Source of the DNA: Nectonema munidae
Lineage: Eukaryota; Nematomorpha; Nectonematoida; Nectonematidae
Assembly: GCA_030549495.1 (NCBI GenBank)
Contig: JAUIRK010000106.1
Span: 1,073,001 to 1,137,000 of the forward strand
DNA length: 64,000 nucleotides
Direction: 5' to 3'
Part shown: positions 10,601 to 23,649 of the stretch, piece after piece
Layout: each line of letters begins with the position of its first letter
Position numbering within the stretch: position 1 is the stretch's first letter
The notes under the pieces: model-generated
Told to the model about the DNA's origin: nothing
The model's database searches: none
What the model saw: the letters and a program-made list of their open reading frames with translations, nothing else
Translations under genes and position numbers: made by a program

Positions 10601-13600
10601 TGTCATCTCTGCACGATCGGGTTCCGTGCATGAGTGCTTTGGCAACGTAAAATCTTCTGAAGGCAAACAAACTTGATTTTTTCGAAAATGATGAGTAACC
10701 AGGAGCATCGCCTGGCCTTAACGCCTGTTAAAATTTGGGAGGAATACTCAAAGAGAGGGTTGAGCAACGTCTTTAGAAAAACTGTAGTCAGTGTCCTCGA
10801 AGAAATAGAGTTCTACTGCGAGTTGTTTGTGGCATTCCTTGAATCTTACCAGGAACGAATGGAAGCAGTTTGAGCGGCGGCCAGTGGGCACAGCAAACAT
10901 TGATATAAATTCTTACAAACGTGCACATGTGTTGACAATTAATGCAGCTTTTCTGACATATATTTGTTTCCTTCCTACGTATTTTAATTTAAGCCGGGAA
11001 AGGATGCTAAGGTGGTGGAACACCCTGTATAGTAGAATTACTATATCGTTATTATATAATAAAATTATAAATAAATTTAAGCAAAGTTTATTAAAAACTC
11101 TAATATCTTCGAAGACCGTTGTGTTTTTTCAAGAAAATACGAAAACTAAAATGAATTCCAGACTGTTACCAAGAGGAGTTTATTGATATAAATGATCGTT
11201 CCAGCAAAGTTGATTTTTGGGTATAAAAATATTACCTAATTTTCCAATTTTATATGAATCAATGGTGTTATAAAGTGTAAAAAAGAAGCTAACTAAAGAA
11301 TCACGAACACGATTTACGCTGTGCCCTATCCAAACACTTAATCTTGTCACAAAAGCTACAGAAACATTTTCATATTTTTATCAATACCATTTTTTTAAAT
11401 AAAAATTACCAAAAATCCAGAATATTTAATATATAAATATTGCAAGACATACAAAAAAAACTACATAATAATAACTTTTAATTTTAAGGTAAGATTATAA
11501 GATGATTTATTCCCTGAAAACCGGGAACTAATATTTTTCTTGTAAACTCCCGGCATAAGAAAAAACACAAAATTTTAGTCACACTAATCCCAACGGTAGG
11601 GGAACCAAAAAATTTGTAAGGATGAGCGAAAGTTTGGATATGCAAGTTAACAGTCTAGAACTTGCAGTCTATTACTTTGAATACCCAAAAAAACAAAAAA
11701 AGTAATTAAAAAAAAACAAGATTTAATAAAAAGATTTCGATTATATAGAATGAATTTTTATACATATGATTAAATAAATGTGAATAATATTTCGGCGACA
11801 TACTTGGAGTTTGGATATTCAAGGCTAACATCATTGAGACTGCTGTATTCCTATTTAAAGAATGAGCTTAGGCAGTGTTCCTAAAGCTAAATTAAGTCCC
11901 GGGAAAAATTTTGAATAGGGTTAACGAAGGTAATTCTGAGAAGAGAAGGATATAAAAAGAATCAAGAAATAGTGTATACTGCATATGTAACACATAAAGC
12001 ATAGCATTATAAAATAAATTTAATTTAAAAATGCAAAAAATAAGCACGTACTATTCAACATCACCTGAACGAAAATTCGGTCTATGTAGAAATCTTGATT
12101 AAAATCTTTCTTTTTAAACGTTTCCAAAAGTATTAATATAAAGCACTCGTTATGGATAGGAGTGTAACAAAATTCTAAAACTTAAAAATGCTCGTGAAAT
12201 AATTTGCAACTTCTTTTCCTAAATTTACCAAGCACTTGCACCAACAATGTAACGCTATTTATAATAATTATAATAAAATAAGCGCCAGTATCTAAGGCAT
12301 TTTTATTTGACTTTTATACGCTTATGAATACTTCTTGCTATTGCACATAGTATTTACAATTAGCACATTTCACCTCACAAAAAGCAGAAATTGTATTACT
12401 TGATATAAAAGTACCTTAAAGTCAAGAAATAACTGCGTCAGCAGTGAACAACCCTGGCGGTGAGATGAAATGGGATAAAGAAAAAAAATTACTTAAGGTT
12501 TGACTTGAATGGTTCGTTTAGAGAAAAGGTTTGAATAGAAGTGCTAATGTGAACTAGACATTTGTAAAAGGTGACTATGCAAAAATAATGACCTGGTTGG
12601 GCTTTAGAAGGCTCTAAGCCTGCATTTTGTTCAGTGTTAGTAGTGGTTGCAGCGTTACTTTCGTCTTTCAAAGTCTTATTTTCAGCAGCCTGATGACTTC
12701 TATGTGTCTCCATTGACATCCTTAACGCCTAATTCCAAAATGAATAACAAGATTAAGAAATGCTTTTTCAAATACTATTCAAAAAACTATTTAAGAAAAT
12801 TGAATAGCATGATTTAAAATTACATTTTTCAAATTATTTTCTCATAATAAAGTAGCGAATTAAAAAAAGTATTCACGTTCATTTTCATCGTTCATCCATA
12901 CATGAAATCCAACTCAAAAATCGTACAATGAAAGTCTAAAAAGATTACAAGTGCAAGCTCTGGATCATTATTTGGATCAAATCCAAAATCTAGATCAGAA
13001 GGATTTCCAGAAATATTTCCGAATCCACCACTTGAACTTCCTTGACCAGGAATTAAAGAGGATGATAAGAGAACGTCTGAGATTGATTGCCCACCAAGTA
13101 TGGAAACACTGGATGAACTTAAAAAATCAATAAATAAATCATTCAAATATGTTACAGCCAATATAAGAAAAGTGAAACTTTCAAAAATATTAAAATTTCG
13201 TTATATGCAATTGAATTTTGATCAGGGCTGTTCGTTTGTGGTGATGGCGAAAGTGCGAACCCATCATAACCTTATGGTGTAGTAAATGCAAAGCGTCCTG
13301 CGAGTGTTCACGAAAGAGGGTGATGGCATAACGCTTGGTTTCACCGATGTAACATTCATTGCAAATGCTATTATTGTTTCTGCATATAATCTGATTCAGT
13401 TGGCAACAACTCCAACTCTATGGTATGTAGTCTAGAGATCCGTGGTTCCCAAGCTATGGAGCGCGCTCCTTAGGGGTGTAGGTAAGATGATGGACACAAA
13501 ATGAGTAGAGATTTTTTTCAAAGAATTAAAAATAAAACATATATTAGTTATTTCCTAATTTAATGCATTAATTTTGAATAATAATATACTTTGAAAATTG

Positions 13601-16600
13601 CAAAATATATCTTTCTACTGAAAAAAATTAATTAAAAAGAAAAATATGACATCTTTGCGAAGTTTTTAACAAATCTTGCTATAAAAATGATTAACATATA
13701 TCATTTAATTAAAAATTGTGGGAAAGATTTTTCAAGGGGGAGGAGAGAGGTCTTTTTTAACTAAAAAGGAATCAGGGAGAAAAAGTTTAGGATACTCAGT
13801 TCTAGATAGAATCTACAGCTAGACTAGATCAGTGTTTCCCTAACTTTTTTGAGCCGCGACACACTCTTTACATAGAAAAATTGCGCGACACACCACCAAG
13901 CAAATATTTCAAAAAAAACATTAAATGAAGCATTAAAATTACAGTATCCTTGGAATCCATTAAACATTAAGATTAAAGTAGCAACAGAAGGAAACTGGGC
14001 TAACAAGCAACAACAACAATAATAAAATTTAATTCAGTGTGACAAATGAGCTTGCCTTCGAGAACAAATTAAATTCGATCGGGAGTCCAAAGACGACAAA
14101 CAAACTCGCATTTCATCATCAAACCCGAGAAGTCTTTCTCGCTTTTTGGATTTGATTTCGGTTAATGCCGAAAGAAAACGGAAAGTTTTCAAAATTTAAT
14201 AATTGAACCGCGTTAATCGAAGTCGTGGTAATTCAGGGATAACTGTATTTTTTTATTATTTCTAAAAAAAATCTCACGACACACAGTTTGGGAAACACTG
14301 ATCTAGATCAATCTGCACATTAGAATAAAAATACACGGGAGTCTTTTACTTACACATCCTACACTTGCACTATTTAACATTTGCACTCTAATCACATTAT
14401 GTAAGAAAAAAATAATGTTTCCATCTATGTTTCTCACTTTCTTGTGTAAATAGAGTACACCGAATGCGATGGATGGTAGTATTTGTTTTTTTTGTAACAT
14501 CGATATATATTTTTTTCTTCATTTTTGACTAATCTAAATTTTGAGCAAACATTGTGTTTTTTGAAGCGTTCATCTAGGATTAAATTTTGTTTATTTGTTC
14601 CAGTAATTATATTGAAAAATGCTATAAGACAGCTATAAAAACTGTATACCTTTGTATGGAATATATTGCCTCAAAGCAAGCCAAATACAACAGTTTAAGT
14701 GCTATTAAATATTGAATCCGGTATGAAGAATATTTTGGCGTGTAAATCAGAGACCAGGATAAGATTTGGGTTCTTCATATAATCTGTGATTCCTGTAAGT
14801 CAATTCTGAAAGGATAAGTTACCACAAAATGAATATAGAGTTGACGATTTCAGTATGTTCAGCATAGAAATCTATATCTGATATTGATATTTCGGAATGA
14901 TGACTGGAACTGAAAAAAACGTGCAAAAACTTCATTTTTTCAGGCTAGGAAGAGATTGGCCACCGATTGAATGATATAAAAAACTTAATAAAATAGGAGT
15001 TAAGTTGTTTGAAACAAAATGAAAAAAAAATTTTAAGTTACAGACTTTCGCAAAGATAAAGGGTTTATTTGAAGAGTTCCTCTTAAAGCATCCGCCGGAT
15101 CAATGGTCTCTGTTCATTGATTCTTTAATAAAAAGTTACAACACTGTTTCTTTTGCTTCACAACAACATATCCATATATTCCTGTTGGTAAGTTTAACGA
15201 AAAGCTGACATTTTTGCTAGACTAAATCATATATGAGTATAAATGGAACATATAGGTTAAGTTCTAGGTGTTCAGAATTTTACTGCGATTACAAGGTAGA
15301 TATATTAAGTATTGTATTTTAATTTTATGCTCTAGTGGTATCTTTTCAGGTTGCTGCCCAAAAAATGTAAAGTACCGTTTTCTAGCGTCTAGCAAAAAAT
15401 CTTCTCTCCCTCCTCGCCACCTCACATTGAACATGAGCTTCATATTAAAATTTTTGACTCATGAGGTGATGCAGAATCTAGGCAGAAACAGATCAAAGTT
15501 TTCCAAACATGTCAAGCAAAAGTGGCCGTTGGTGTGTTTGTTCAAAATTAGCCAAACTTAAAAATAATCTCATAAATATATCGATCGTTTTAATTAAAAG
15601 TTTATCTTAGAAAAATGTCATCTCGCGGTAAATTTATTTCTAGATCCGCCTTTGAGATGTAGTATAATGTGTTTTTGTAATTTTTTTATATAAATATTGA
15701 AGACAAAGAAGAAATAACATCAGTTTTAAAATTCGAACATCAAACATCATAAAAAAAACCAAAATTTATAGTGAAGCAAAAAATTCGCCAAAATATGTAA
15801 CGCAGTGAGTGTTGTCTTTGCATTTTCATTTTACATTTGCACACTAGCAACACTTATCTTGCTAAGACTACTAATTAAAAAAATTCGAAAAATGTACATT
15901 TTTAATCAAGAAATATTAGAAATGCGCTGAAACTAAATCAATACAGAAATGGATTTTCAAACTTCGTTATCGTAAAAGAATAACTATTTTGATTGAATAT
16001 GAGTAACCGCTTTTAAAGTTTATCCTCGTTTCAACAATACTTTTAAGTTTTATTGCTATATTTCTGTATTCGAAACGGGTGTTTTCATTATTTTGCACAC
16101 CTGCTTGAATCAATCTGAGTTTAGGCCTAAAAAATTGTAGGAATATTTTTACTCACAAATCAAACACGAGTCTTTTATTGATATAAAAAAGATATAAACT
16201 TGAAATAATTCAAATTACTGGTAGGAGCGAACGCCTTGAAATCACATTGGGATTAGCGCACCTGGTAAAAGTAAACCAAAATACACATAAAACAGAGTTG
16301 GTATTATCTAATAAAATTTAGAAGTCGGAATTTTTAAGTATTTTAAATATAGCGCTTCTATAGTATACGCGAAAAAGGAGAAAAACAATATATTTATGGA
16401 AGTGGGGTTTTTAAAAAATATTTGGAGTTTCAAGCGGATATTTTCAGTCTGATCCGCAATCTTGCTTTGAAAGCTAAAGTAATATTCGCTAAAGCGTAAT
16501 GAATGAAAATTTGTTTAATGTAGACTCGGAGCGCACTGTAAACATCAAAAACGACATGAAAATGGGTAATCTTAGAATGAGTACGAACAAGGAATGAATA

Positions 16601-18180
16601 CTTTGAACTGTCTTTTCCGTTTAAATGAGATATGAACGAAGCAATCAATTCATCATTGCTTTCTACTTCGCCAAAGTTCAGGATATCCAAGCCAATTTTT
16701 TCCTTCTTCAACTTTGAGGCAAGCTTCTTCATCTGGAAAACGGGGAGATGAAAGAGATTGCCGAAAAAGTTGAAACGTTATTACCTCGCTAGACTCGACC
16801 AGCAATGGACTTCCAATGAACACGATGATGCGAGTTTTGTGGTTTTTGTTTAGTCTGTGTTTCAGCGCCAGCTAAAAAAAAGGGATGCAAAATATGAGGA
16901 ATTAGATTCGGAAATAGGAAAGATATGACTTTACATGGGCTATTTTAATGCATGAACAAAAGTCTATGCACTCCTTTCCAACAGGCTCAATTTTTGATAG
17001 TTTGCTCTTTATCTTTGTCAAGTCATTGGTGAGTGTGGCGTGCATTTGTCTACTAAATAGGCATCATGAAAAATATGAGGTGTGAAAAAAACTTTACTCT
17101 ATTCATTAGTATAAAACAAACATTTGAAACGATCTCAACAAAGTATTAGAATCTTTATTAAAAAAAAGTTTAGAATAAATGCAAGCCCAATTTGAAATAA
17201 AGTTAACATCAAGAATGACAAAATTTGGAAATAGGAGGCAATAAATAAATTTTATCGTACATATCTTATTATGGTTATAACAAAAATTACAATAAGTACG
17301 CCATTTAAAGAGAGATATCTGTTTTCTACAAAATTTCTTTTAATTGTACTTCTAATTTTGTTTGTTTGTAGCTTTACCACATTTCAGTAAAATATAGATG
17401 TGTATCTTTTGATGACAACATCCTACGATCAACTTTCTTCAGATTTTAAAAACACTCAATGCAAGTTTTATGTATTTAATAATTTCATGCACATTTTTCA
17501 TAACTGATATATATCTTTTATATCAGAAAAAATCTGAGTGAATTGTCGCCAACAATTTTGAGACAAAATCGAGTTTCAATTTCCTTTGGGATAAACGAGT
17601 GGTTCTCAAAAAAAATTCATAGACCCTTTTCTCTTGTTTTTTCAGGGTGGACCCCTCATAACCATTCGTGAAAAGAAAAGCTTAAACCTGCTTGTAACGA
17701 GGTTTATGTTCCTTTTCCTTGTTGATAAACCTTTGTTTGCTTTTGCCACTGACCATTTGCCGAGTATTTACGTTGATAAAAAAATAGTTTTTTATTTCAA
17801 ATAGGTGTAAATTACAGTAAAAACAACTTTTCTGAAATGGAATTACCGATGGAACACCAAAATATCACTGTGAACCTTCAATTTTTTATTTTTACCCCTG
17901 TGAATATTTCATAGACCCCAGTTGAGAACCAATTGAATAGACAAAATCCGGTCGTAAGACACTCAACACAGGAAGCAACGCTAATAGCAGGGTGATAATA
18001 GAAATCGTAATAAAAAAATATATATAAAAGACAAATTACTCAGCCATAGAAATGAGACCAACATTATTTTCTGGATGCGATCTTATTTTTGCTTCACAGA
18101 GCATTGTAGCCGCATTCTGTTGCGCCTGAAGTCTACAAGGATGGAAATCACCATTTCGCATATATTCGCTATTATCAACG
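7636..18180 (-). CDS. PSMD4: 26S proteasome non-ATPase subunit 4 (ubiquitin receptor Rpn10), exons 2-10
   Basis: Rpn10 binds ubiquitin chains on the proteasome regulatory particle. Coding exons on the minus strand are 18040-18180, 16935-17052, 16785-16871, 16602-16732, 12949-13108, 12593-12728, 9642-9878, 7756-7796 and 7636-7680. Every junction is GT...AG and all phases agree, giving 365 codons plus stop. Order of domains: von Willebrand A domain from [12 protein letters not shown] through [15 protein letters not shown] to [14 protein letters not shown]1 DPELALALRMSME (made across an intron); an acidic linker; UIM2 [16 protein letters not shown]; a Glu/Lys-rich tail [14 protein letters not shown]. 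The length fits animal Rpn10 (377 aa in human). The first exon (about 9 codons ending in two bases of a codon) lies above 18180 and was not found. The conserved segment like DPEFLQSVLENLPGVDP that normally follows UIM2 is absent. Introns hold a LINE, a Tc1/mariner relic and several MITEs. Confidence 0.9.
8136..9565 (+). mobile_element. RTE-like LINE, 5'-truncated, inside an Rpn10 intron
   Basis: The plus strand encodes a reverse transcriptase in consecutive frames. The start [19 protein letters not shown] is at about 8215, [16 protein letters not shown] at about 8385, [12 protein letters not shown] near 8490, [13 protein letters not shown] near 8645, and the catalytic YADD near 8740. The C-terminal frame 9074-9532 has LYGLETLAV and [11 protein letters not shown]. 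The body is broken by a one-base loss near 8310, and by further changes near 8610 and 9040. It ends in an (AAG)n tract (about 9550-9562), a typical RTE tail. The endonuclease is missing. It sits antisense to the host gene in the 1.8-kb intron before the last two small exons. Confidence 0.85.
10070..11027 (+). mobile_element. Tc1/mariner transposon relic
   Basis: Inverted ends CAGGGTGTTCCACCACCTTA (10070) and its complement (ending 11027) enclose 958 bp. A TA follows the right end; the matching left TA has become TG. The interior decodes in shifting frames to a degenerate Tc1/mariner transposase. [14 protein letters not shown] lies near 10300. FFENDE followed by a stop, then [10 protein letters not shown], a stop and [13 protein letters not shown] lie near 10680-10770; these correspond to the family motif WPxxSPDLNPxENLWGxLK with the last catalytic acid lost. 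It lies in an Rpn10 intron. Confidence 0.75.
11028..12592. other. Rpn10 intron sequence without a recognised element
   Basis: This is AT-rich intron between exons 12593-12728 and 9642-9878. I see no coding segment, no paired terminal repeats and no tandem array. Confidence 0.45.
13439..13802. mobile_element. possible hAT-like MITE in Rpn10 intron
   Basis: The left part CCGTGGTTCCCAAGCTATGG resembles the common hAT start CAGTGGTTCCCAA. The right part GTTTAGGATACTCAG is a degraded complement of it. Flanking tctagaga and tctagata differ by one base but sit one base away from the ideal boundary. The interior is non-coding. Confidence 0.4.
13830..14300. mobile_element. hAT-like MITE in Rpn10 intron
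   Basis: Inverted ends CAGTGTTTCCCTAACTTTTT and GTTTGGGAAACACTG, each next to a CGACACAC motif, span 471 bp. Flanking 8-mers gactagat and atctagat match at six positions. Within it, about 14200-14250 reads on the minus strand CAGTTATCCCTGAATTACC and then GATTAACGCGG, like the end of a pogo/Tigger-type MITE, so a second element may be nested inside. Confidence 0.75.
14301..16601. other. Rpn10 intron sequence with a possible transposon protein scrap
   Basis: This is intron between exons 16602-16732 and 12949-13108. At about 15065-15190 the plus strand decodes to [20 protein letters not shown] followed by SLIKSYN. It is protein-like and reminds me of a multi-copy animal transposon-associated protein, but the match is from memory only. 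Otherwise no feature was found. Confidence 0.3.
17597..17935. mobile_element. hAT-like MITE in Rpn10 intron
   Basis: Ends AGTGGTTCTCAA and GTTGAGAACCA are inverted. Next to them lie matching blocks (TTCATAGACCC on the left, TTTCATAGACCCC on the right). No clean target duplication is left. It lies between Rpn10 exons 18040-18180 and 16935-17052. Confidence 0.6.
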
Positions 18181-19455
18181 CTAAAAATGAAGTATAGAGG
18201 GAAATAGTGAACCTGAGCAAAAAATTGATATAAAATATTTTATGGAAAAAGAATTAAAAGATAAAGAAATTTGAGAGGCATTTGAAAAAGCTCTCAAAAA
18301 TTATATAAAAAAAAGCATGATGTCAACCCTGTGACACCGATGTTCCAGGAATGGAAATCGTATGCTTTAAATTAAAAATATTAAATTCTAATGAAAAAGA
18401 AAACAAACGATAAGGTTTCTAAATTCTGTTAATCAAAAGGTTAAATGCATTGTGATTGTGGAATTTTGAATACGAGAGTATAAAAGAACACATTTAATGC
18501 CATCTTTGAGAAAATATTACAGGAGGTGATTCACACTCACATCTCCATACAATTTATAGATTTAAAGTTTCTACCTTGTTTATAATCTTGACCTAGTTAA
18601 AACCGCTGGATTGGATAAAACTACTAATTCTCTATATGGAAGAATATTTTTATCTTATATATAGATACAAAAACAGAAAGAGTATTCAACAATACACATT
18701 GTTATAAATAAAATCTTAAAAAAAAATGTTTCAAAAAATAATAATTGAAGAATCGGGAGGTGGCAGTAAATTTTTCCTATACAATTCCGATCCATGAAAA
18801 AAATCCCAATCCTCAGGTCTCAGATTAATCGTCCAACCAATACTTTTCATTCATATATACATATATCTCCTTTATATTTCATATGCATCCTTAAAAAATT
18901 TTTAGAGTGGAGGAGTGAACTTTTTTTTATATAATTTTCAAAAAGAATTTTTGTCCAATGAAAAGACCACCATTATTTTATTACCCGACATTATACTTGC
19001 ACTCTCAGCTCCAAATCTCACCATAATTAAGGATAGCAGCAAGAATTTTATCAAGTCGAATTACAAGACTCACATTGGTAATTAAACCTCGATTATTCGA
19101 CAACTCTGATATCCGTGGAATATTGAGAGGGTTTTCTCCCCGGTTATTCTGACATTCTCAGTACGAAACGAACACTGTGTTCACCAAACCAAATAATATC
19201 AAGCCTGTCTATATAATTTGCTAATCCGACAGACCAATCTTGTAATAGTATTTTTATGGCCGACACATCACTAGAAAAGCCAACTTATTTTGTACTTAAA
19301 AAAGAGACATTGGATTATATACAACCCTAAGATAAAAGTTAACAAGAACAATAATAAAATAATTTTAAAAGTTTGTTATAAAATAAAGGCAAAACTTTAT
19401 CTTACTTTAAAAAATAAGCATTAAATATTTTATGTATTATATATAAACAGCATTC
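18181..19455. other. region upstream of Rpn10 exon 2; possible pogo-like MITE
   Basis: The first Rpn10 exon should lie here or further up, but no short ATG exon ending with the right phase was found. At about 19078-19200 the runs CCTCGATTATTCGACAACTC and CTCCCCGGTTATTCTGACA resemble the ends of pogo/Tigger-type MITEs; the other end was not recognised. Confidence 0.3.
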
Positions 19456-19944
19456 TAGAGATTTATCGGATGTGAATTTTTTACATCCGCGGATGCGGAT
19501 ATTAGATTTAACATCCTAGCGGATGCGGATATAAAATCTTTTTAAAAATTTATTTTTTATCTAGAAGTACAGGTAGGGACATGCAATTTTTGATAAAAAT
19601 GGAAATTCTTTTTTTAGTTTTTCACTAATCTAAACAATTATATGAATCAGTTCTTTTTTCTTTTCGATACTTCATTATTTCTTCATTAAAAGCTTCATTA
19701 TCTTTCTCATTTTCTTCTTCACTACTAGAGTTTAGAATAGAGTCCATTGCTTCATTCAAAGAGGTATAAACTTCATTAGCACTTTTCTTCATTTTTTGCA
19801 GCTTTTTACTTCTATGCTACTATTATCAATCTTATCATCATCATATAAATTCAAAAGGAAAGTTTTTACTTTATTTGAGGATGTAAAGCGGATGTAAAAA
19901 AATTTGCGAATGATCCGCATATGTGGATATCCGATACATCTCTA
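19456..19944. mobile_element. hAT-like MITE of the TAGAGATGTATCGGAT family, copy 1
   Basis: Inverted ends TAGAGATTTATCGGATG and CGATACATCTCTA, with repeated GGATGCGGATAT motifs inside each end, span 489 bp. Flanks cagcattc and cagcacaa share five bases. On the minus strand about 19680-19830 keeps a coding-like acidic stretch (DSILNSSSEEENEKDNEAF), possibly a transposase remnant. Related copies lie at 57830-58169 and 60783-61407. Confidence 0.7.
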
Positions 19945-21365
19945 GACAGCACAATCTAATTGAATTATCATAATTGAGAAAAAATATTTTAACTTAATGC
20001 TCAAAAATATTTCATGTCTGAAAACATTGCATCTTTAAAATATCTTTAATTTAAAAAACTTTCGAAAAAAAATAAATTGTAATTTTTATAATTTTTTATT
20101 TTTCGCAAATATAAGATTAAATTTGGAAACTATTTTAAGTAAATTTTTTACATCTTAATCCAGTATGCCCAAGGTGTAAATGTCTACATTGTTCGATTCA
20201 ACCAAATTCTACTTATTTATGATGATTCATTTAAAGCAAATTTAGCCAGCACATTGGTCTAAATTTAAATAAGTTGTGAGAAAAATTGTAAGATGAACTT
20301 AGAAAAACCACAGATAAAAGACATTTTTATAGATAGGCCTTCATTCCACCTAAGATCCAGTTACCTTCGTGGTATTCCTGTGAAAATGCTTTGCCATATC
20401 TATCTCATGACGTAAAATATAATTTTGTTGGTAATCTTGTTGAAGACGTCAATAAACTTATGTTAAAGCAATCATATAGCAGGCGTTTGTAAACTACATA
20501 GTAATTTAAAAAAAGTTTGACGTTATAGAATACGCTAAACTAAAATAATCAATTTTTTAAATAGTTTTAGATTTACAATTTACATGTTTTTCAAAACAAA
20601 AAACAATTTGAAACTCAACCACTAATGCCAAAACCAGTAAATCTGCATATATTAGTATTATATTATCTTTCATAAAGAGAACTTTATGGTGGTAGGTCAC
20701 CCTAATGTTCAGACACAAAATGTAGAGAATATGTGAATGGAAATAAGCGTAAGTTTTGGCGATCACATTGTCAACATGGCTGTTTCGCAGAACTTTTTTT
20801 ATCTGATTTCAGAAGTTAATTAAATTTGAAAATTCTGTTTTGTTTCCATTTTGATACAATTCATATATGATAAATAAAAGTTGATTTCATTTTATTTAGA
20901 AACTTCACTATAAAAACAAAGGTTTACGAAAGTTTTCTAAATTTACATACTAATATATAGGATTACTATTTACATATTTCATTAAAATCACCGATTTATA
21001 GATTAATAAAAATTTATAGGTGCAAAAACATTAATAAATCGGATGTTCAAAAAATATTAACCAGATATTGAGAGACGTTTATCATAGTGGTTTTATCCCA
21101 TATTAATGAAAAAAAACAATAAAAACACGTTGCTTATCAAATTGTGAGAAGAAAAGGATTTTTAAGAAGTGAAGCAAAATATTAAGAACATACCATAAAT
21201 ATGTGCTTTCAATTCCCATTTATTATATAACGATTGGAACAAAATTAGAACTTCAAAAAATATTTAAAAAATAATATTAAAACCAAAAGTAAGTTTTTAT
21301 TGAAAATTCGATATAAAAATAAAGATTTAAGCCAAAGCTAACAACTTGATCAGAGTATACGATTA
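19945..21365. other. AT-rich stretch without a recognised gene
   Basis: Nothing firm was found. A less AT-rich patch at about 20330-20440 stands out by composition but has no open frame of note in either direction. Confidence 0.35.
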
Positions 21366-22780
21366 GGTAGGTAGGTAGGAGATAACTAAGCACTTTCCAA
21401 ATGCTTGTGAGAATTGCTGGATAAAGGCGAAATAGAAAGTAGTATTAATAGAGCAACGTGTAAAATAGATAAATTAATTTAAGGTAGATTGAGAGTTCAA
21501 ATTAATTGTTATTTATATGAGGCTATGTTATAGTTATTGAGATTGGATTAGATTTTTGGAGATTTTGTTGGAACTTAATTAAAATGTAATTAAGAAATTT
21601 AAGCATTTAGATAGAATTTTCAAAAGGAATTGAGTTTTAGAGATTTAGAAACCGAGCTAAGAAAATAAGATCACATAGAATAAATGTTTATTAGTTTTAT
21701 GTAAAAATGATTTGATTATCCAAATGGTATTCTTAAATTTGTGGCAAAAATATATAATGTTAGAAAAAAATATTATATCTTCGGTCATCCTGAATAATTT
21801 AAATTAGACATTATATGAGCATTTTTAGTAGTCTTTAGAATTTTATCACATTTTTTTGAGTAAGTGTAGGAAATAAGTTTTTGTTGCATAGTTAAAGTTA
21901 CGTAAATGGAGGATATTTTTATAGCTACGTTGAAATTAGTGATGGTTTTCCATGAAAATTTACGGTTTATGAACCGATTAATAAGGCTGAATAATTCATC
22001 GTAGCCGAACCGTTATTCACCTGTTAATACAACTCAGAAAATTTCTGGTAAATCATAATAAATTTTCATATATAAATACTTATTAACTATAGTAATACAA
22101 TGCTTTGTTTAATTATATCATGTTTTTTAAACGGTATTGCATAACCTCATTTTTATGTTCTGGTACTTGTAATTATGTTATAATAAAATTGGTTTTGATT
22201 TTTTCCATTTTTTGACGAACGATTTTTGTATTTTATGTATATCATTCGAATTATTGTTAGAAATTAATCAGTTAAAAGATATTAAGCAATCAATTAACAG
22301 GTTGACGAAAACACGATTAATTACTATCACTAGTTTGAGGTAACAATTTTGAAAGAAAGGATAGCATTTGAAGACTTGAAATATGTCTGATAGGAGGAAA
22401 TGTAGGATTTCTGATGGAGTGTATGATATTTTTAGTTTGTTCTTGGATTGTGTGATGGAAGGTGCGGTCAGAAGACGACGAGTCTGGAGTAAATATTGTC
22501 GATATAAATGGAGGGTTGTAGTAGGTGGTATGATCGATTAAGGGGAAGTATTGTATCAAGGAATGTAGAAAGTTTTTTCTTTTAAGTAAGCTTATTGATG
22601 GTGTTCCAAAGATTGTTTGAGTGCTGGGTGGCAAGTTTTACCCATACGTTCTTTTTACCACGAATTATTAACTGTGTGTATTCTTTTTTTTGTAACAGAG
22701 TGGATGGATATATTTTAAGGGATGGGCGATTTTCTTGGGTCTTGATGATGCGTTTGAGTTTGTTTTACACTTTATAATAT
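21366..22780 (-). mobile_element. fragment of an RNase H-type LINE (3' tail and endonuclease-RT linker)
   Basis: The left edge carries (GGTA)n and a block around AACTAAGCACTTTCCA that matches the 3' tail of the younger LINE at 41435-43692. On the minus strand 22317-22780 decodes to protein-like sequence in two frames, including KKNVWVKLATQHSNNLWNTI, which resembles the segment between endonuclease and reverse transcriptase. The reverse transcriptase itself is missing, so the copy is internally deleted or scrambled. Confidence 0.45.
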
Positions 22781-23155
22781 AATAATATTTAAAAATAAAA
22801 AATAATGTATAGAATTATAAATGTCTCACACTTTATAATTTAATTTTAGATGTTTAATTGAAAGTTGGAGGAGAAAGAATATATTTTCAAAACAAAAAAG
22901 TATAAAAAATAATTTTGTATACATCCAAAATATAAATTTGAAATAAGCTTGTAAGAATTTCAACTTTAAGTGAAGTCTTGGTATACTGAAAAATAAGTCC
23001 ACCAACGTTTTAATATAATCATAAAGTTAATATATATTAGAAATATCGAATACAATTAAACATAGGTGAATATATAACGTAATGAAGAATACAATTAAAA
23101 GTTAATCATAATAGCATTTTTATGCTATTAGTAATTATTAGATACTAGCCGGTCC

Positions 23156-23597
23156 CGTGGTCGTTTCTCGCTTCGCTCGAAACGGGGTTTCCCCTTCCCC
23201 CCAAAAAAAGGGTTTTGGGGGGGGGGTTTTTTGGGGGTTATTCTAAATTTCCTTCCCCCTGAACACCCCGGGGGGGGCGTTTGTTTTTTTTCAATCCTTC
23301 CCTCTAAAAGAAGGGTTTTGGGGTTAATGGTTTTTTGTGGTTGTTATTGTTTTTTGTGGGGGGGGGGGGGTTTTGTTCCCCGGGTGGTTGTGGTGGGGGA
23401 TGGATGGTTGGGGGGTGATTTGTTTTTTTTTAAATACACAAAAAATATATAAATAATATCAACCAAAAAGAATCTTCAACCCCCCCCCCCCCCAAAATAT
23501 ATAAACCCACCACACAAATAAAAATACAAACAAAAAATAAAAATAATTTCAACCAAACACAAATTAAAAAAAAAAAAACAAAAAAAAACACACCCAA

Positions 23598-23649
<52 letters not shown>

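Noticed and set aside
12489-12719. A separate small gene encoding [15 protein letters not shown]
   Set aside because: It is an Rpn10 exon (12593-12728) reading on into its intron; the splice phases fit.
16430-16601. Extension of the Rpn10 frame past 16602 ([13 protein letters not shown])
   Set aside because: The AA|GTATTC donor at 16602/16601 restores the family sequence with exon 12949-13108; the read-through sequence has no family match.
18960-19010. Minus-strand ATG with IMVV as a possible first Rpn10 exon
   Set aside because: No GT donor lies in the phase needed to join exon 18040-18180, and the N-terminus does not match the family.
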